From Trema orientale (lineage: Eukaryota > Streptophyta > Magnoliopsida > Rosales > Cannabaceae), in NCBI GenBank assembly GCA_002914845.1, contig JXTC01000017.1:1382996-1446995 (forward strand): a stretch of DNA of 64,000 bases, in the 5' to 3' direction. The translations under genes were made by a program, and so were the position numbers. This document shows positions 1 to 10,813 of the stretch, piece by piece. The first letter of the stretch is position 1, and each line of letters begins with the position of its first letter. Under the pieces are notes generated by a model. The model saw nothing but the letters and a program-made list of their open reading frames with translations, did not search any database and had not been told where the DNA came from.

Positions 1-1512
1 TCTCCACTGCGCCCGGTTCTGGAGGCTGATTGTTGGGAACATAATTTACCGCGATATGCTGCGGCAGCGAGGAGTTATTAGCAGGTGTTGTTGGCATGGC
101 GTTTGTGATATTATCTCCAGCTCCGACGGCTCCGGCAAGTCGGAGGGTTTGGCGGAGTTGGACATCACTTGGAGTCTCAATCAGTAAATCCATAACGTCC
201 ATTGGTGTTAGACCCCTCGAGTTTGTTTCGTTCAGTTTGAGCGCGCTGGAAATGCTGTTATTGTTGAGTAGGAATTCTACACTCTGCATATTTGTCAAAA
301 TTAGTCAATCTCATGAGCAAATCACATATTAAATGGGTATATATAGACAAGTTACTGATATTGATATGGAAAACTGACTAATTAAATGGATATAAACAAA
401 TATTTCGTACATCTTCTTGGCCGTATATCACTTATATTCGATCGTGTAAAAAACAGGGGAACATGTCCCATTTGACTAATTATTTTCCCTTCTCAAGAAA
501 AAGAAGTGACATAGAAATTCCATGTATGGAGTAATTCACCTTATTGATGTATCTACTAACTCAATTTGACATAATTATATGTCGACGATCCATGGTTGAC
601 TCGACAATAGTTGTGGAGATTAGGACCAAATTATTTTTCCAGTAAGGTATCCCACTCCCATATGAAGGGGAAGTAAAGAAGTAAAAACGTAGAAGATTGA
701 ATAATAAGCATGTCGCCCGTCTTAATTAGTTAGAACCTACTAGTCAACAAGTATATTCTCTTTTTCTCTTTTTTTTTTCTTGTCTAGAAAAAATGTAAAT
801 TTCCAAGATTAACTATAATCAACTACAGTCATTTATAAGACGAATATTACCATGTGTATGTACATATATATATATAGTTACATTTGAAGAGGACTTAATT
901 GATCTAAATTACCTCATGTTGTTTTCTAGAGACAGCAAGGTGCAAAACCGTGTTTCCATCTTTATCACCCCAATTCACGAGCTCCTCCAATCCAAGCTTT
1001 TCCAACGATTCCACCAAGCTTCTCAAAGCCTCAAATCTGTAATATTTCACAGCCAAATGGAGTGTCGTTTCTCCGAGAACCGTCAAATCCTTAACACATT
1101 CAACCGAGAAAGAAACCAATTCATCAATGACCTCAATCTTCCCGTGAATAACAGCATAGTGCATAGCTGTTCTTCCATCTTTTCCCTTCAAACGACATAT
1201 GTCATTCCCACTAGTTGTTGTCGTACAACTAGTACTCGCTATTATCTCTTTCACTATCTCTACATGCCCCAAAGCCGAAGCTATGTCCAGTGGCCGAAAC
1301 CCTTCTTTGTTTAGCTCCATCACAGATTCGGGTTTTAGTCGAATCATTTCTTTCACAAAACCCAGCTTCCCGGCTTTTGTAGCTACGTGAAGTGGATTTT
1401 CATGTGGAGAGATGAGTGAGTAATCTGAGAGAATCAAAGGGTTTTCTTCTCTCAGTTTGTGTAAGGTTTCAACGTTGCCCGTAAGAGCCGCCTCGAACAA
1501 TCTATTCTCCAT
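1..1512 (-). CDS. Ankyrin-repeat protein, BDA1/ITN1-like, partial (3' end beyond left edge)
   Basis: Two exons are visible on the minus strand. Exon 1 runs 1512-913 (200 codons) and starts at the ATG giving MENRLFEAALTGN. It ends at a GAG/GTAATT donor; a 629-bp intron follows, and exon 2 starts at 283 after TGCAG and runs off the window. Exon 1 carries about five ankyrin repeats with the usual TPLH-type cores (NPLHVATKAGK, RPLDIASALGH, TAMHYAVIHGK, TTLHLAVKYYR, TVLHLAVSRKQ); the last repeat is split by the intron and resumes as SVEFLLNNN and LTPMDVM in exon 2. Plant proteins with this layout usually end in a PGG domain with membrane helices and act in stress or immune signalling at membranes. 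That part is outside the window, so membrane location is inferred. An in-frame GTG at 1590 lies upstream, but the ATG at 1512 matches family N-termini. No frameshift or stop is seen. Confidence 0.88.
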
Positions 1513-1670
1513 TTTGAATTTATAAAATGAAAAAGGTATATATGTAAAAATATATATATCTCTGGAGAAATATTTATAAAACCAAAACACAAAGAAGGGT
1601 CTTCACTTGAGAAGTAAATTAAGCTGGTTTCCAGAGGAATTGACGTTCTATGATGCAAAGAAGCTTCCTA

Positions 1671-1810
1671 CGCGGTTTGGAGAAGATGTATTATTATGAT
1701 GGACAGCTCAAAGTAGGAAACGTTACGTGTTTTGGTTTGCATTCCTACGCGGTTCGGAGAAGTTTGAGGATGTACTGTTATGATGGACTGGTCAAAGTAG
1801 GAAAAGTAAG
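1671..1810. repeat. Imperfect ~76-bp tandem duplication upstream of the ankyrin gene
   Basis: Two adjacent similar segments, about 1671-1728 and 1747-1810, each begin TACGCGGTT and contain TATGATGGAC followed by CAAAGTAGGAAA. They lie about 160-300 bp upstream of the ankyrin start codon, so they sit in the likely promoter or 5' UTR. No function can be read from the sequence. Confidence 0.6.
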
Positions 1811-1835
1811 ATTTTTCGCCTTCTCTAATACATTA

Positions 1836-2252
1836 ACAATGCTACTAACATACGGTAATTTAGTTCAATTACCTCATGTTGTTGTTTTCTCTTAGATTTT
1901 TCGCCTTCTTTTATTGTGGAATCAGACTCCATTAATGTAGTAATTTTAGTTAATGGGGTGTCGTTTTCTTTAACAGAAGTGGGTTTTTATTATTATTGAT
2001 ATGCAAACTTTATTGAGGGCAACACCAGAAAACAAAGTTGTTTATATGCCCAGACTTTGTAACAGAGTGGCCCATGCTCTAAGTGGGATTTTGCAAATGA
2101 TGGCACGTTCACTTGGCTTGAGCGAGGCCCCCAATGGCTCTCCTCACTTGTTGAGGAAGAATTGTACTAGACCTTATGCACTTTTTATTTACCACCCAAA
2201 CAGGGTTTCTTTCAAAAAAAAAAAAAAAAAACAATGCTACTAACATATGGTA
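1836..2252 (+). mobile_element. 5'-truncated LINE with RNase H-like remnant and 22-bp target-site duplication
   Basis: The insert body is 1858-2230. It is flanked by 22-bp direct repeats at 1836-1857 and 2231-2252 (ACAATGCTACTAACATA then C or T, then GGTA; one mismatch). The 3' end is a poly(A) run just before the right repeat. Inside, the frame from 2001 encodes VVYMPRLCNRVAHALSG, the signature of the C-terminal RNase H-like (RVT_3) region of plant LINEs. Truncation, poly(A) and target duplication together show target-primed reverse transcription. The element lies upstream of the ankyrin gene and is inactive. Confidence 0.8.
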
Positions 2253-2858
2253 TGCCATTGTGCAAAATAATTAATGCACGACTTGTTTTCTTAATTGCTA
2301 TAATAAGCTAATAACTATTTTGTCTTTCCTTTTTTTTTTTTGAGTATTTTGCTTTTATTTCCTTTTATTTTTCTTGACAAAATAGATCTTTCTTAGTGTC
2401 GCTCACCAGATCATGTTAATTAGAATTGCTAGTTGGCTACATATATAAAGTTGAGGAATGCTTCTAATTTCTTTCTAGTAATCCTTGTTTAAGAATATAA
2501 ATTGATGAGGAAAGAAACATATAACATATTGGGAAAAAAAAATCTAAAAAAAATGTGTTTCTACTTTCAAAAAAAAATGTATTTACTTTTTTCGTTTACG
2601 CATGTGTATAATTATATAATTCTAAAATAATTAACTAATAACAATAACAGATTCCACTAATTTATCTTATTAATGATAAGTAAGATAAATTAAGAATCTA
2701 CATTATTATTTACTACTTAATTATTATAGGATTAAATAGTTAAGTTTTATTTAGTTTTGAGTAGCTAGTTTTATGTTTATGTTTTTTAGATCTGGTAAGT
2801 TTTCTTGTTTTATGAAGCTTGATGAATATGTAAGATATGCACTCTTCACATTTGTTCC
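2253..2858. other. AT-rich intergenic DNA
   Basis: No gene, RNA or clear transposon end was recognised here. The stretch is dominated by A/T runs. Confidence 0.5.
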
Positions 2859-2866
2859 GCTCTCTT

Positions 2867-3570
2867 TAGTGGCAGACCCAGGATTGTTTTTCAGAGAGGG
2901 GCATAACATAAAAAATTTGTACAAAATTAAAATACAAAAAATACAAGTTAAATGGGAGATTGAGAATTTAAATGTCAAAAAATAAAGATTTGAAACCTAA
3001 TGTTAAAAATACTAAAATTTGGGGACTTTTACGGCCAATTATCCAAACATTTACTTCTTTTTTCAATTTAAAACATAATGTGATATAATACCATGTAATG
3101 AGATTGCTAGTTATTGCTAGTTATTTATAATAAATTCTTAGAAGCAAATAAGTTTTGATAGAAATTAGGGAAGATACAAATCTAGAGAAGTAAAAAGGAT
3201 AAAGAGAATAAAAGGAAAAAATATAAAAATAGTTATATTATTAAGGATTAGAGAAGTAACTAGAATTTAATTTTGATTGAAATATACAAATAAAATAATT
3301 TACAAAAAGTATCATGAGTTAATTTATATATCATTTAAAAGGAATTTTTATTCCCAAAATTATATATACATTAGTTATTGAAGATATAAATAACTAAAAT
3401 TAAATTTTTGATGAAGTAAAATATGAAAATAAAATAATTCATAGAAGAAAGAGTTTTAATATAAAATATATGCCTTTAAATAAATATATGCAGTATGCAT
3501 ATATAGAAAGAAATTCCAAAAAATCCAGGGGGACATATGCCCCCTTTGCCTAAGTGTAAGTCTGTCACTG
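2867..3570. mobile_element. Non-autonomous hAT transposon, 704 bp, 8-bp target duplication
   Basis: The element is bounded by identical 8-bp direct repeats GCTCTCTT at 2859-2866 and 3571-3578. Its ends are short inverted repeats: left TAGTGGCAGACCCAGG, right (reverse complement) CAGTGACAGACTTACAC. An 8-bp target duplication with YAGTG-type ends is the hAT hallmark. The interior is AT-rich and shows no transposase reading frame, so it would need a transposase in trans. Confidence 0.85.
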
Positions 3571-3578
3571 GCTCTCTT

Positions 3579-4924
3579 TGGAGGACAAGATATGTTTGAA
3601 TATCTTGCTTCTCAAAATCTTCTCTCATATTAAAAACTATTCCAGTAGTTATTTTTTACGGTAAGTTTCAGTTATTTGTTAAGTTAAAAAAATAAAAATA
3701 AAAATTAAGGAAAAAAAACTGGATTTTCATTTTTTAAGTAATAAATATAATTGATAACTTTGTGTGACACACATAAACGTCTGGCATGGTGGTTTCCACA
3801 TGCTCTTATAGTGCTTTTAGCTTAGATGTCTGGAGTTTGATAATTAAATATAATTGGTAACCTATATTTTCTAATAACATTGCTTGGTTTAGTGGTTTTC
3901 CTAAACTATCACGTTAGCCTCATTTAGGGGGTTAAATCCTAACAGCAACACCTTTTTAAACAAACCAAATCAATATTTAAAAAAAAAATGGGGGCAATGG
4001 GGTTTGAACCTCTAACCTCCAAGGAAATGTGAAGTACATCTATCAGTTCACCTAGACACTTCATATTATATAAGGTCTTAGGTAATATATAAGTGGGTCG
4101 ATTTCGGTTTAACTGAAACTTAATCTTCTAAAACCAAAAATGAACGAGAGGTTTGGTGCTTACGTGCACTGAAATTTTGATTTTTGAGCGGTCAGTTTTT
4201 TGGTCGAGTTTGGTTGCTCGGTTTTTTCTTACACCCCTACAGAGTCTTACTCTTTTGCAAAACATGGTCAGATAATTATCAGTCTTGGCAGATAATTCAG
4301 TGACTACAGCAATCAATTGAGCAAGTTTCTTTTCAGTAGATAATTATCTTTTTGCAAATTCCTCACGTGTTGCGTTATGTGCATCTTGAGCTATCTTGAA
4401 AAGGTGTTCTAATTTTTTCATATTCATAGTGATAAAGAAAGCTTGACAAATCAGCCTAAAAAATTGATATCAGAGGATAAAGTGGCTATAATGAAACATT
4501 CTGAAGTACAAGGATCAAACAACAACACTTGAACAAATTAAGGACTATTATGCAAATATTCACCCAAATTGGGACTTAGTAGAAAAATAAGAAAGTTGAA
4601 TGCAAAGTTGAATGCTAACATGGTCTGAAAAGACACCTTCGTTAAAAATCAGGGCTGAAATTTTTGAGAACAGCGGCTAAAACTCACAAGAATGGAGCTG
4701 AAATCATCAAAACCAGTGACAAAAATTTGAAATAATGGCTGAATTTTTTGAAGCAAGAAAGAAATCGGTGAAGAACGCATATAAGATTTGAAGAAGTTGA
4801 TCAAATTAATAGTGGCTGGCACCACTCAAAACAGTGGTAGAACTCGGATTATTAAAGTGACGGCACAAATTGTACTCGACAATGAGAATTCCAACAAAGA
4901 ATGACAGCTGAGATAGGATGGTTA
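3579..4924. repeat. Repeat-rich spacer with three SINE-like modules and a decayed hAT-like end
   Basis: No gene is seen. Three short stretches look tRNA-derived: 3765-3850 (plus; GGCATGGTGGTTT then TCTGGAGTTTGATAA), 3880-3965 (plus; GGTTTAGTGGTTTT then GGGTTAAATCCTAAC) and 3977-4075 (minus; box-B-like GGTTCAAACCC). At 4210-4241 the text CGGTTTTTTCTTACACCCCTA resembles the outer end of hAT-like elements such as the one at 7377-8009. Remaining sequence to 4924 is unassigned. Confidence 0.35.
3977..4075 (-). mobile_element. SINE-like tRNA-derived retroposon remnant
   Basis: Read on the minus strand it has a box-A-like segment (CTAGGTGAACTGATAG), then about 30 bp later a near-perfect box B (GAGGTTCAAACCCC), then a run of T. 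These are RNA polymerase III internal promoter signals found in tRNA-derived SINEs. I did not find a convincing target duplication. Confidence 0.45.
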
Positions 4925-6775
4925 TGTAACGTCCCCCAACCTAACTGGTCGGACTTTGCTTGGAAGCGTAACCAGTTAGGCCAAGGCCCGTTAAGTCTTT
5001 GTAATTTTCTTTGAAAACTGAGCATTTGAAAGCTGAAGAACTGAAAAGGACATAAGGCTTCATTCTTTTACAATTAAAAATTTTAGAAATAAAATATAAA
5101 TGTATCATGGGATGAATGGAATTGCAGCTCAGCCAGCTTTTAGGAATCTACTGATGCAACTAGAACCTACATTACAAGAACTATAATGAGCTAACGCTCA
5201 GTAAGTAAAGACAGTGTATGCATATCAATGATGACATGCTATCAAAATATTTGATATCCATTGTACAACTTTCTTTAGGAAACGTTCTTTCTTTAAACAT
5301 TATCTTGGGCCCCATTTTAAGCATAACTTCTAACTTAGTGATATGGTAGACCTTTTAATCAACATTATTTGAGGTTTACCCTGTTTTGACCCTTTCGCCT
5401 CAAGGGATTTCGCCACCTATTTTCTACACAATCACTAAACTAGGAGCCATACTTCATAAACAGAATAATTTAGAAACTTAAGTACAATGGCAATATTTTC
5501 TTAGAAACATGAACTTCTTAAAATCACTTTAATTTTTCCTTTCATAAACATGCCTTATGCATATGCCACGGACACTATTCCATAAACAGCATAGTAGTAT
5601 ACATAAGTACATATAAATGAGCATGTACTTCACATAACATTTAGAAAATACTTGTACTTACTATGCTCTTGTAACATCGTAAAAAATATTTATCTTTACT
5701 TACCTGTAGTTGGTATTCCTCTTAATCTTCGTGTTTATCGTCAAACCTCTCTCTATCTCTTTTTCATTTTTTTTCTTTTCTTTTCTTTTCTTCTCTCTAA
5801 ACTTTGCTAGAAATGTAGGTGGAGCAGCATATGTCTAAAACTGATTCTCAAGCCCTATTTATAGATTGCACCAAACTCCTAAAGCTAGTAGCTTACTCAT
5901 CACCTAAAACTTTCTCTGTCGTGATACCTAACGCCACATCTCCTATCCACATCAAGCCACTTAACTCGGTCCAAATGCTGACACTTAGTTGCCACTAACC
6001 TTATCTGCATGCTCAACATCTAGCTTGCCCAAATATTGATACATAGTTGCCACTAACCTTATCTGCATGCTTGACACCTAATTTACCCAGATGTTGACAC
6101 CTAGTTGCCACTAACCTTATCTGCATGCTTCACACCTAGCTTGCTCAGATGTTGACACCTAACCGCCACTAACCTCATCTGTATGCTTGATACCAAGCTT
6201 GTCCCATTCCACTACGTGCTTCTAACTGATACCTCATGCTTTCAAATTTTACTCCTCATGCTCTGATTCAACACCTCATGCTTACAGTGGCACATCGTGC
6301 TTATGGACACATCATGCTTAGAACACCTCATACTTCACTTTATGATTTATCATCTAAATATCATGATTTATAGAACTGTCTAGCACGAAAATCGAAAAAT
6401 ACTAATTTCCCTATGATAATTGATCACAACATTAGAAATAATCTTGTCTCTTCCATCAGTAGCTTATCTATTCTAGATTGTTGGAAACTTAACTGTCAGT
6501 TTTCATCGAAAATATTTTCTTCTATCATATTGTCTATCATCAAAAGTTTATACTGCTAAGTACCTCAATTAATAGCTTAACTCATTTCAATTGTATAAAA
6601 CCTAACAGCAAAAGTTTGTCTCATAAAATGTAAAATCCTTTTTACTAGGATCTTTATGAACTTACAAATTTATTAAGCTCCTCATTAACTAGCTTAACTC
6701 TTCTACTTAACTTAGAACTAAACAAAGATATATTACACATAATACGTAGCCATGCACGTGAATCGGGGTATGACA
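4925..6775 (-). mobile_element. Solo LTR, Ty3/gypsy-like, sense on the minus strand
   Basis: On the plus strand the unit begins TGTAACGTCCCCC and ends GGGGTATGACA, so in sense orientation it starts TGTCATACCCC and ends in CA, like many plant gypsy LTRs. Flanking 5-mers are GGTTA (left) and GCTTA (right), one mismatch. In sense it includes ACTTACTGAGCGTTAGCTC, a motif recurring in gypsy LTRs. No primer-binding site or polyprotein is adjacent, so this is best read as a solo LTR left by LTR-LTR recombination. It contains a 58-bp tandem repeat array at 5971-6205. Confidence 0.6.
5971..6205. repeat. 58-bp tandem repeat, about four copies, inside the solo LTR
   Basis: Units begin at 5971, 6029, 6087 and 6145, an exact 58-bp period. 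Each contains TTGCCACTAACCTTATCTGC or a close variant, followed by ATGCT. Such arrays in LTRs often lie in U3 and may act as promoter or enhancer repeats; here that role is inference. Confidence 0.8.
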
Positions 6776-7368
6776 GCTTATGGGTGACCTGACGCTGTCG
6801 GGGTGGCTTCGATGAACAGGGGCAGAGATGGGTGAACAACTATAGAGCAAAAGCAAACCAGTAGCGGTCTTTGAATCCAGCGAGAATAGCGATGATAATG
6901 GCCAGCGTACGGAGGACCGACAAGATGTTTGATGGCGAGACTTGACCGGTTGACGAAGTTGTCAATGAAGATTGTGGTGGAAGCAAGGTATTGGTGGTGG
7001 TGTTGTTAGCTTGGGGAAACTGATTGTGTCCGACCTCTGTTTTCTTTTTTCTTTTTTGAATTGTAGAATTTTTTTCTTTTTTTATTTATTTATTTTTTAA
7101 ATAAGAAAATCCTCACAGTAAATCTTCAAGTACAATAAAAGTGATCGGAAAAAAAAAATTGAGTGCAGGATATAGGAATTCGAACAAAATCTGATATTAG
7201 ATTGATGTAGGATAAGTTAAGGGGGGGAAAAAAAAGAATAGGTAGAAGAATAAGAGGTGAATAGATAGAGGAGCAATAGAATTAAATCAAAAACTCAGAT
7301 AGAGAAGAAGAACCATAGGAGGAGAAAACTCAATAATCATTCAATATTCATTCATAATATGAAAAATG
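6776..7368. other. Intergenic stretch, unassigned
   Basis: A moderately GC-rich start (6776-7020) gives way to AT-rich DNA with homopolymer runs. No gene was recognised; the short reading frames lack family signatures. Confidence 0.4.
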
Positions 7369-7376
7369 ATTACATA

Positions 7377-8009
7377 TAGGGGTGGCAATTCGGGTTACGA
7401 CACGATGACACGACACGAACACGACACGATTTTTTGCGGGTTAGGGTTGAAGAAAAATGGTGCGGGTCAGGTTCGGGTCGACCAGCCTGACACGAATAAA
7501 AAAACGGGTCGGGTTCGGGTCAACCCGCTTGACACGAACTTGACCCGTTTGACCCGCCAACAAATATATATAATTAAATTATAAAAATATTTTTTATTTA
7601 ATTTGTTTATGACTATTATTATAGATATATTTAATTTGTACAATGTAAGTGTTTGGGATTATAAGTGATTAATTATATTTATAAATTATCCTTAATTTAT
7701 TTATTTTAAAATGAGATAATAATAGCCTTAGAAAAAGAAAATATAAGTAAAAAAAATACGGGTCATAGCGGGTTGGCGGGTCAAAAACAGGTTGACGGGT
7801 CAAAATCGGGTTGTGGGTTGGATGTTATTCACCAAAGCGGGTTGTGCGGGTCGGGTTCGGGTCAACCCGTTTTAGGTGCGGGTCGGGTTAGTGTTGATAG
7901 TTTTCTGACACGACGGGTCACAGGTCGGGTTCGGGTTGACATAATTTATGTATATATTAGACTTCAACCCGACACGAACCCGACCCGTCGACACGAATTG
8001 ACACCCCTA
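7377..8009. mobile_element. hAT-like non-autonomous element with CGGGTCGGGTT subterminal repeats, 633 bp
   Basis: Perfect 8-bp direct repeats ATTACATA occur at 7369-7376 and 8010-8017. The ends are inverted: left TAGGGGTGGCAATTCGGG, right (reverse complement) TAGGGGTGTCAATTCGTG. Both subterminal regions (7380-7560 and 7760-8000) are filled with GACACG and CGGGTCGGGTTCGGGT-type repeats in opposing orientation, while the core is AT-rich. Such subterminal motif clusters are typical transposase-binding regions of hAT elements. No transposase is encoded. Confidence 0.85.
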
Positions 8010-8447
8010 ATTACATAGCTAAGCATATTTATAGAGAGGTAATTTGATACAACTAAGAAAGTAGATACATTCTAAAAACGGATGAAAATAGGAACCTTAA
8101 AACTAGTTACTCAAAATTAAAATGAACCTAAAAATTAAATAAAAACCTAAATAATAATAGTAATAATAATATCCCGAAAATACTTAGTTTTGTTTACATC
8201 ACACGTGGTTCGAATTGGCCAGAAAAACCAAACCAGCCATTCCATTTTCATTGTGATACACTTTGATTTACGATGTTTGGGCAATAGACATCATAATTGA
8301 GTTTGACCAATTATCCTTTGGTTTCGACTATTTTGGCATATTCAAAATTTTATGTTTTCAAACTACTTTTTTTTTACATAGAGAAAAAAAATTATAACTA
8401 ATTATAAAAATCAATTATTAAAAAAGGATGTTTATAAATTAAAAGCA

Positions 8448-8810
8448 GGATAAATTGCCAAAATAAAAAATAAAAAAAAACACTATGAGGTTTAGGTATT
8501 CTATAATTTAAGTCATGAAATTTGTATTCTGCAAAATAATAACCTAAGATTAAGAATTTTTGAAAATTAATACACTGAGTTGACTTTTTGAATAACTTTA
8601 ATTCAATAATATCTTCAAAATTAATGAGAATAATAGGATTAATCTAGTTTTAATGGAGGATATGATTACTTTTTTTGTTGCTAAAATTGGTCAAAAATCC
8701 AGTCCATGTATTAATTTTTAGAAATTCTTAATCTCAGTTATTATTTTGCAGAGTCCAAACTTCAATTTTTAAATATCAGAGCACTCAAACTTCATATTAT
8801 TTTTTTCAGT
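8448..8810. mobile_element. Decayed MITE/foldback element, same family as 28904-29256
   Basis: The stretch shares long similarity with 28904-29256, including GAATTTTTGAAAATTAATAC, TCTAGTTTTAATGGAGGATA and TTATTTTGCAGAGTCCAAAC. The two halves are partly inverted copies of each other. The left end begins GGATAAATTGCC. No target duplication was found, and this copy is more diverged than the other. Confidence 0.6.
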
Positions 8811-8980
8811 TCTCTCATCAAAAGTAACACATAAGTAACACAAGTAAAATAATGATAGTTTAGTGTTATGTAATTAGTAAACGTTGAAATACATAAATGT
8901 TGCGATGATGTTGCAGTGCAGTTTGAACAGTATAAAAATTCTTCAAGCTACATCTTTGTAATTTGAGGATTTTATATATT

Positions 8981-9400
8981 ATGGGCCAGTTTGGCATTGA
9001 TGTGCTGTGCTGCAGCCGCTATAGTCCTATTGTAGCTATGTTGTGAGCAAGAATCAGCTGTGGGAAAAAAAGTCATAGACGTTTGGTAAAAATTTAATCT
9101 ACAAATTTGTTGTGCTGTTTAAAAACAGCATCTAAATATTTGGTAAATAATAAATTATATATATATATGATGTAAAATAATATTTTAAATAATTTGTATT
9201 ATAAAAGTAGAATTAATTTTAGAAAATAAGTCTTATACTATTTTTTAAATTTTATTTAAATTGACGATTATACAACAACTTTAAAAATCTGCTGACTAAA
9301 AGCAGAAACTTACGAAATACCCTTATTCCCGATTTTTTTGCTAACCTTTTTCAAAAGCTAAAAGCTGTTGTTATAATCTATCACAAATGGACTCTATATC
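8981..9400. mobile_element. Possible decayed hAT-like MITE
   Basis: It begins GGGCCAGTTTGGCATTG, similar to the widespread plant hAT MITE end, and includes TTTGGTAAA motifs and CTGCTG/CAGCAG segments in inverted arrangement. The right boundary and a target duplication could not be found. Confidence 0.3.
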
Positions 9401-9813
9401 CAATTTAAAAAAAAAAAAAGGAAAAAAAGACAACAAATTGGTGCGGTATGGTGTGATTTGATCGTCTTTAATGTCAAACCATATAAAGAGTTGTATCCAT
9501 GTTATTCTTTTTTTTTTCAGCGAAAAAAAATGTTATTCTTTGGTTTTTTTTCTTTTGGAGCGCGTCAATATTATTCATTTTAATAACATATAAAATTGTG
9601 AAATGATCGTTTATTTTTACGGTTCTAATACGTTCTCCTGTTCTCCATCACTGTAGTATCCCATCCCTCCACGTTCACATGCCTAGTTGTCCCACCCATG
9701 TGATACAATACAGCTTACTCTATTTGGCTATCCTTTTTGGGACACTACCCTCAAAATAATAAATGCCCGGCATACTTGTAAGTTGTAAGTGTTTCATTTC
9801 AAATTTACAACTG

Positions 9814-9831
9814 TCTCTCTCTCTCTCTCTC
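9814..9831. repeat. (TC)9 microsatellite
   Basis: A simple run of TC dinucleotides, in the region upstream of the trihelix gene. Confidence 0.9.
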
Positions 9832-10219
9832 CAATAAATGCCAAAGCTAAAAGCTGCAGAAAATTCTAGCAGTCTAGCACCACCTCTTGTCCCTCTCCCA
9901 ACACCCCGAAACCACCATAACCCCATGTAGTCAAAAACCAAACCAAAATAAGAAAAAAGGAAGAACCCAACAAAACAAAACAAAACCCACCACCATCAAT
10001 TCCAAAATCCCAAATTTAAAAAACGGAAAATAAAAAAGAAAAATGAGAACACCCAATCACCGCCCACATATCCAACCCACCCACCACCCTAGGCGGTGGA
10101 CATTATCAAAATTGCCCACTATTCACTCATTTGATGACGACCCTAAAATGGCCAAAAAGTCAGAAGTGGACCTCCCCATGAGAGGGCTGTTTTGGCCTTT
10201 CGGCGCGTATTTTGGGAGG

Positions 10220-10813
10220 GGGTGAGGTGAAAGGGGTGCGCACTTTACCGAGACCGGCGCATTTTAGCCACCTCAATCGCCCCACCCTCCCCCACCTAAG
10301 CGGTGGCCTCATCCATCATCTAAGATCTCAAAATCAGCCGCACGCTACTCCTCCTCCTCCCTCCTCCACCCACCCACCCATCCACTCCATCCACCCCTTC
10401 TTTTTTTCTTTTTTTACCTTTTAACCCTCCACCCCACCCCACCAAATATGTCACCAAACGCCTCTCTCTCCTCCTCCTCCTCCTCCACCACTCCTACTTT
10501 TCTCTCTCCTCCTTATCCCACTCCACCTTATCCTTCCACCACAACCACCTTGCTAACCTGCGCCGCCTCCCTTATCCTTCACCACCCCTCCCACCCTAGT
10601 CAACAACCCTCCACCTAAGACCAAGTCTAGCCCTTCCCCTCTCATCACCACCACCACCTCCACGCCGCCAAACCCACCACTCTCTCTCTCCTCTTTTTTT
10701 TCCCTACGTTCTAACGTGAGCCGCCTCCTCTCTTAACCTACACGCTTCGTTCTATTACTTATCCTCCTCCGTTGAAAAAGGTATTATTCCCACACCCAGA
10801 TCCGGATCCGGCC
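10220..10813 (+). promoter_or_regulatory. Pyrimidine-rich promoter/5' UTR region of the trihelix gene
   Basis: From about 10260 to the ATG the plus strand is strongly C/T-rich with many CTCTCTC, CCTCCTCC and CACCACC blocks, typical of plant 5' UTR and core promoter Y-patches. Two GCGGTGG-containing segments lie near 10090 and 10300. The transcription start cannot be fixed by eye. Confidence 0.5.

Noticed and set aside
5971..6205. Evenly spaced repeats resembling a CRISPR array
   Set aside because: The 58-bp units are contiguous and similar throughout, with no unique spacers, and lie inside a plant LTR.
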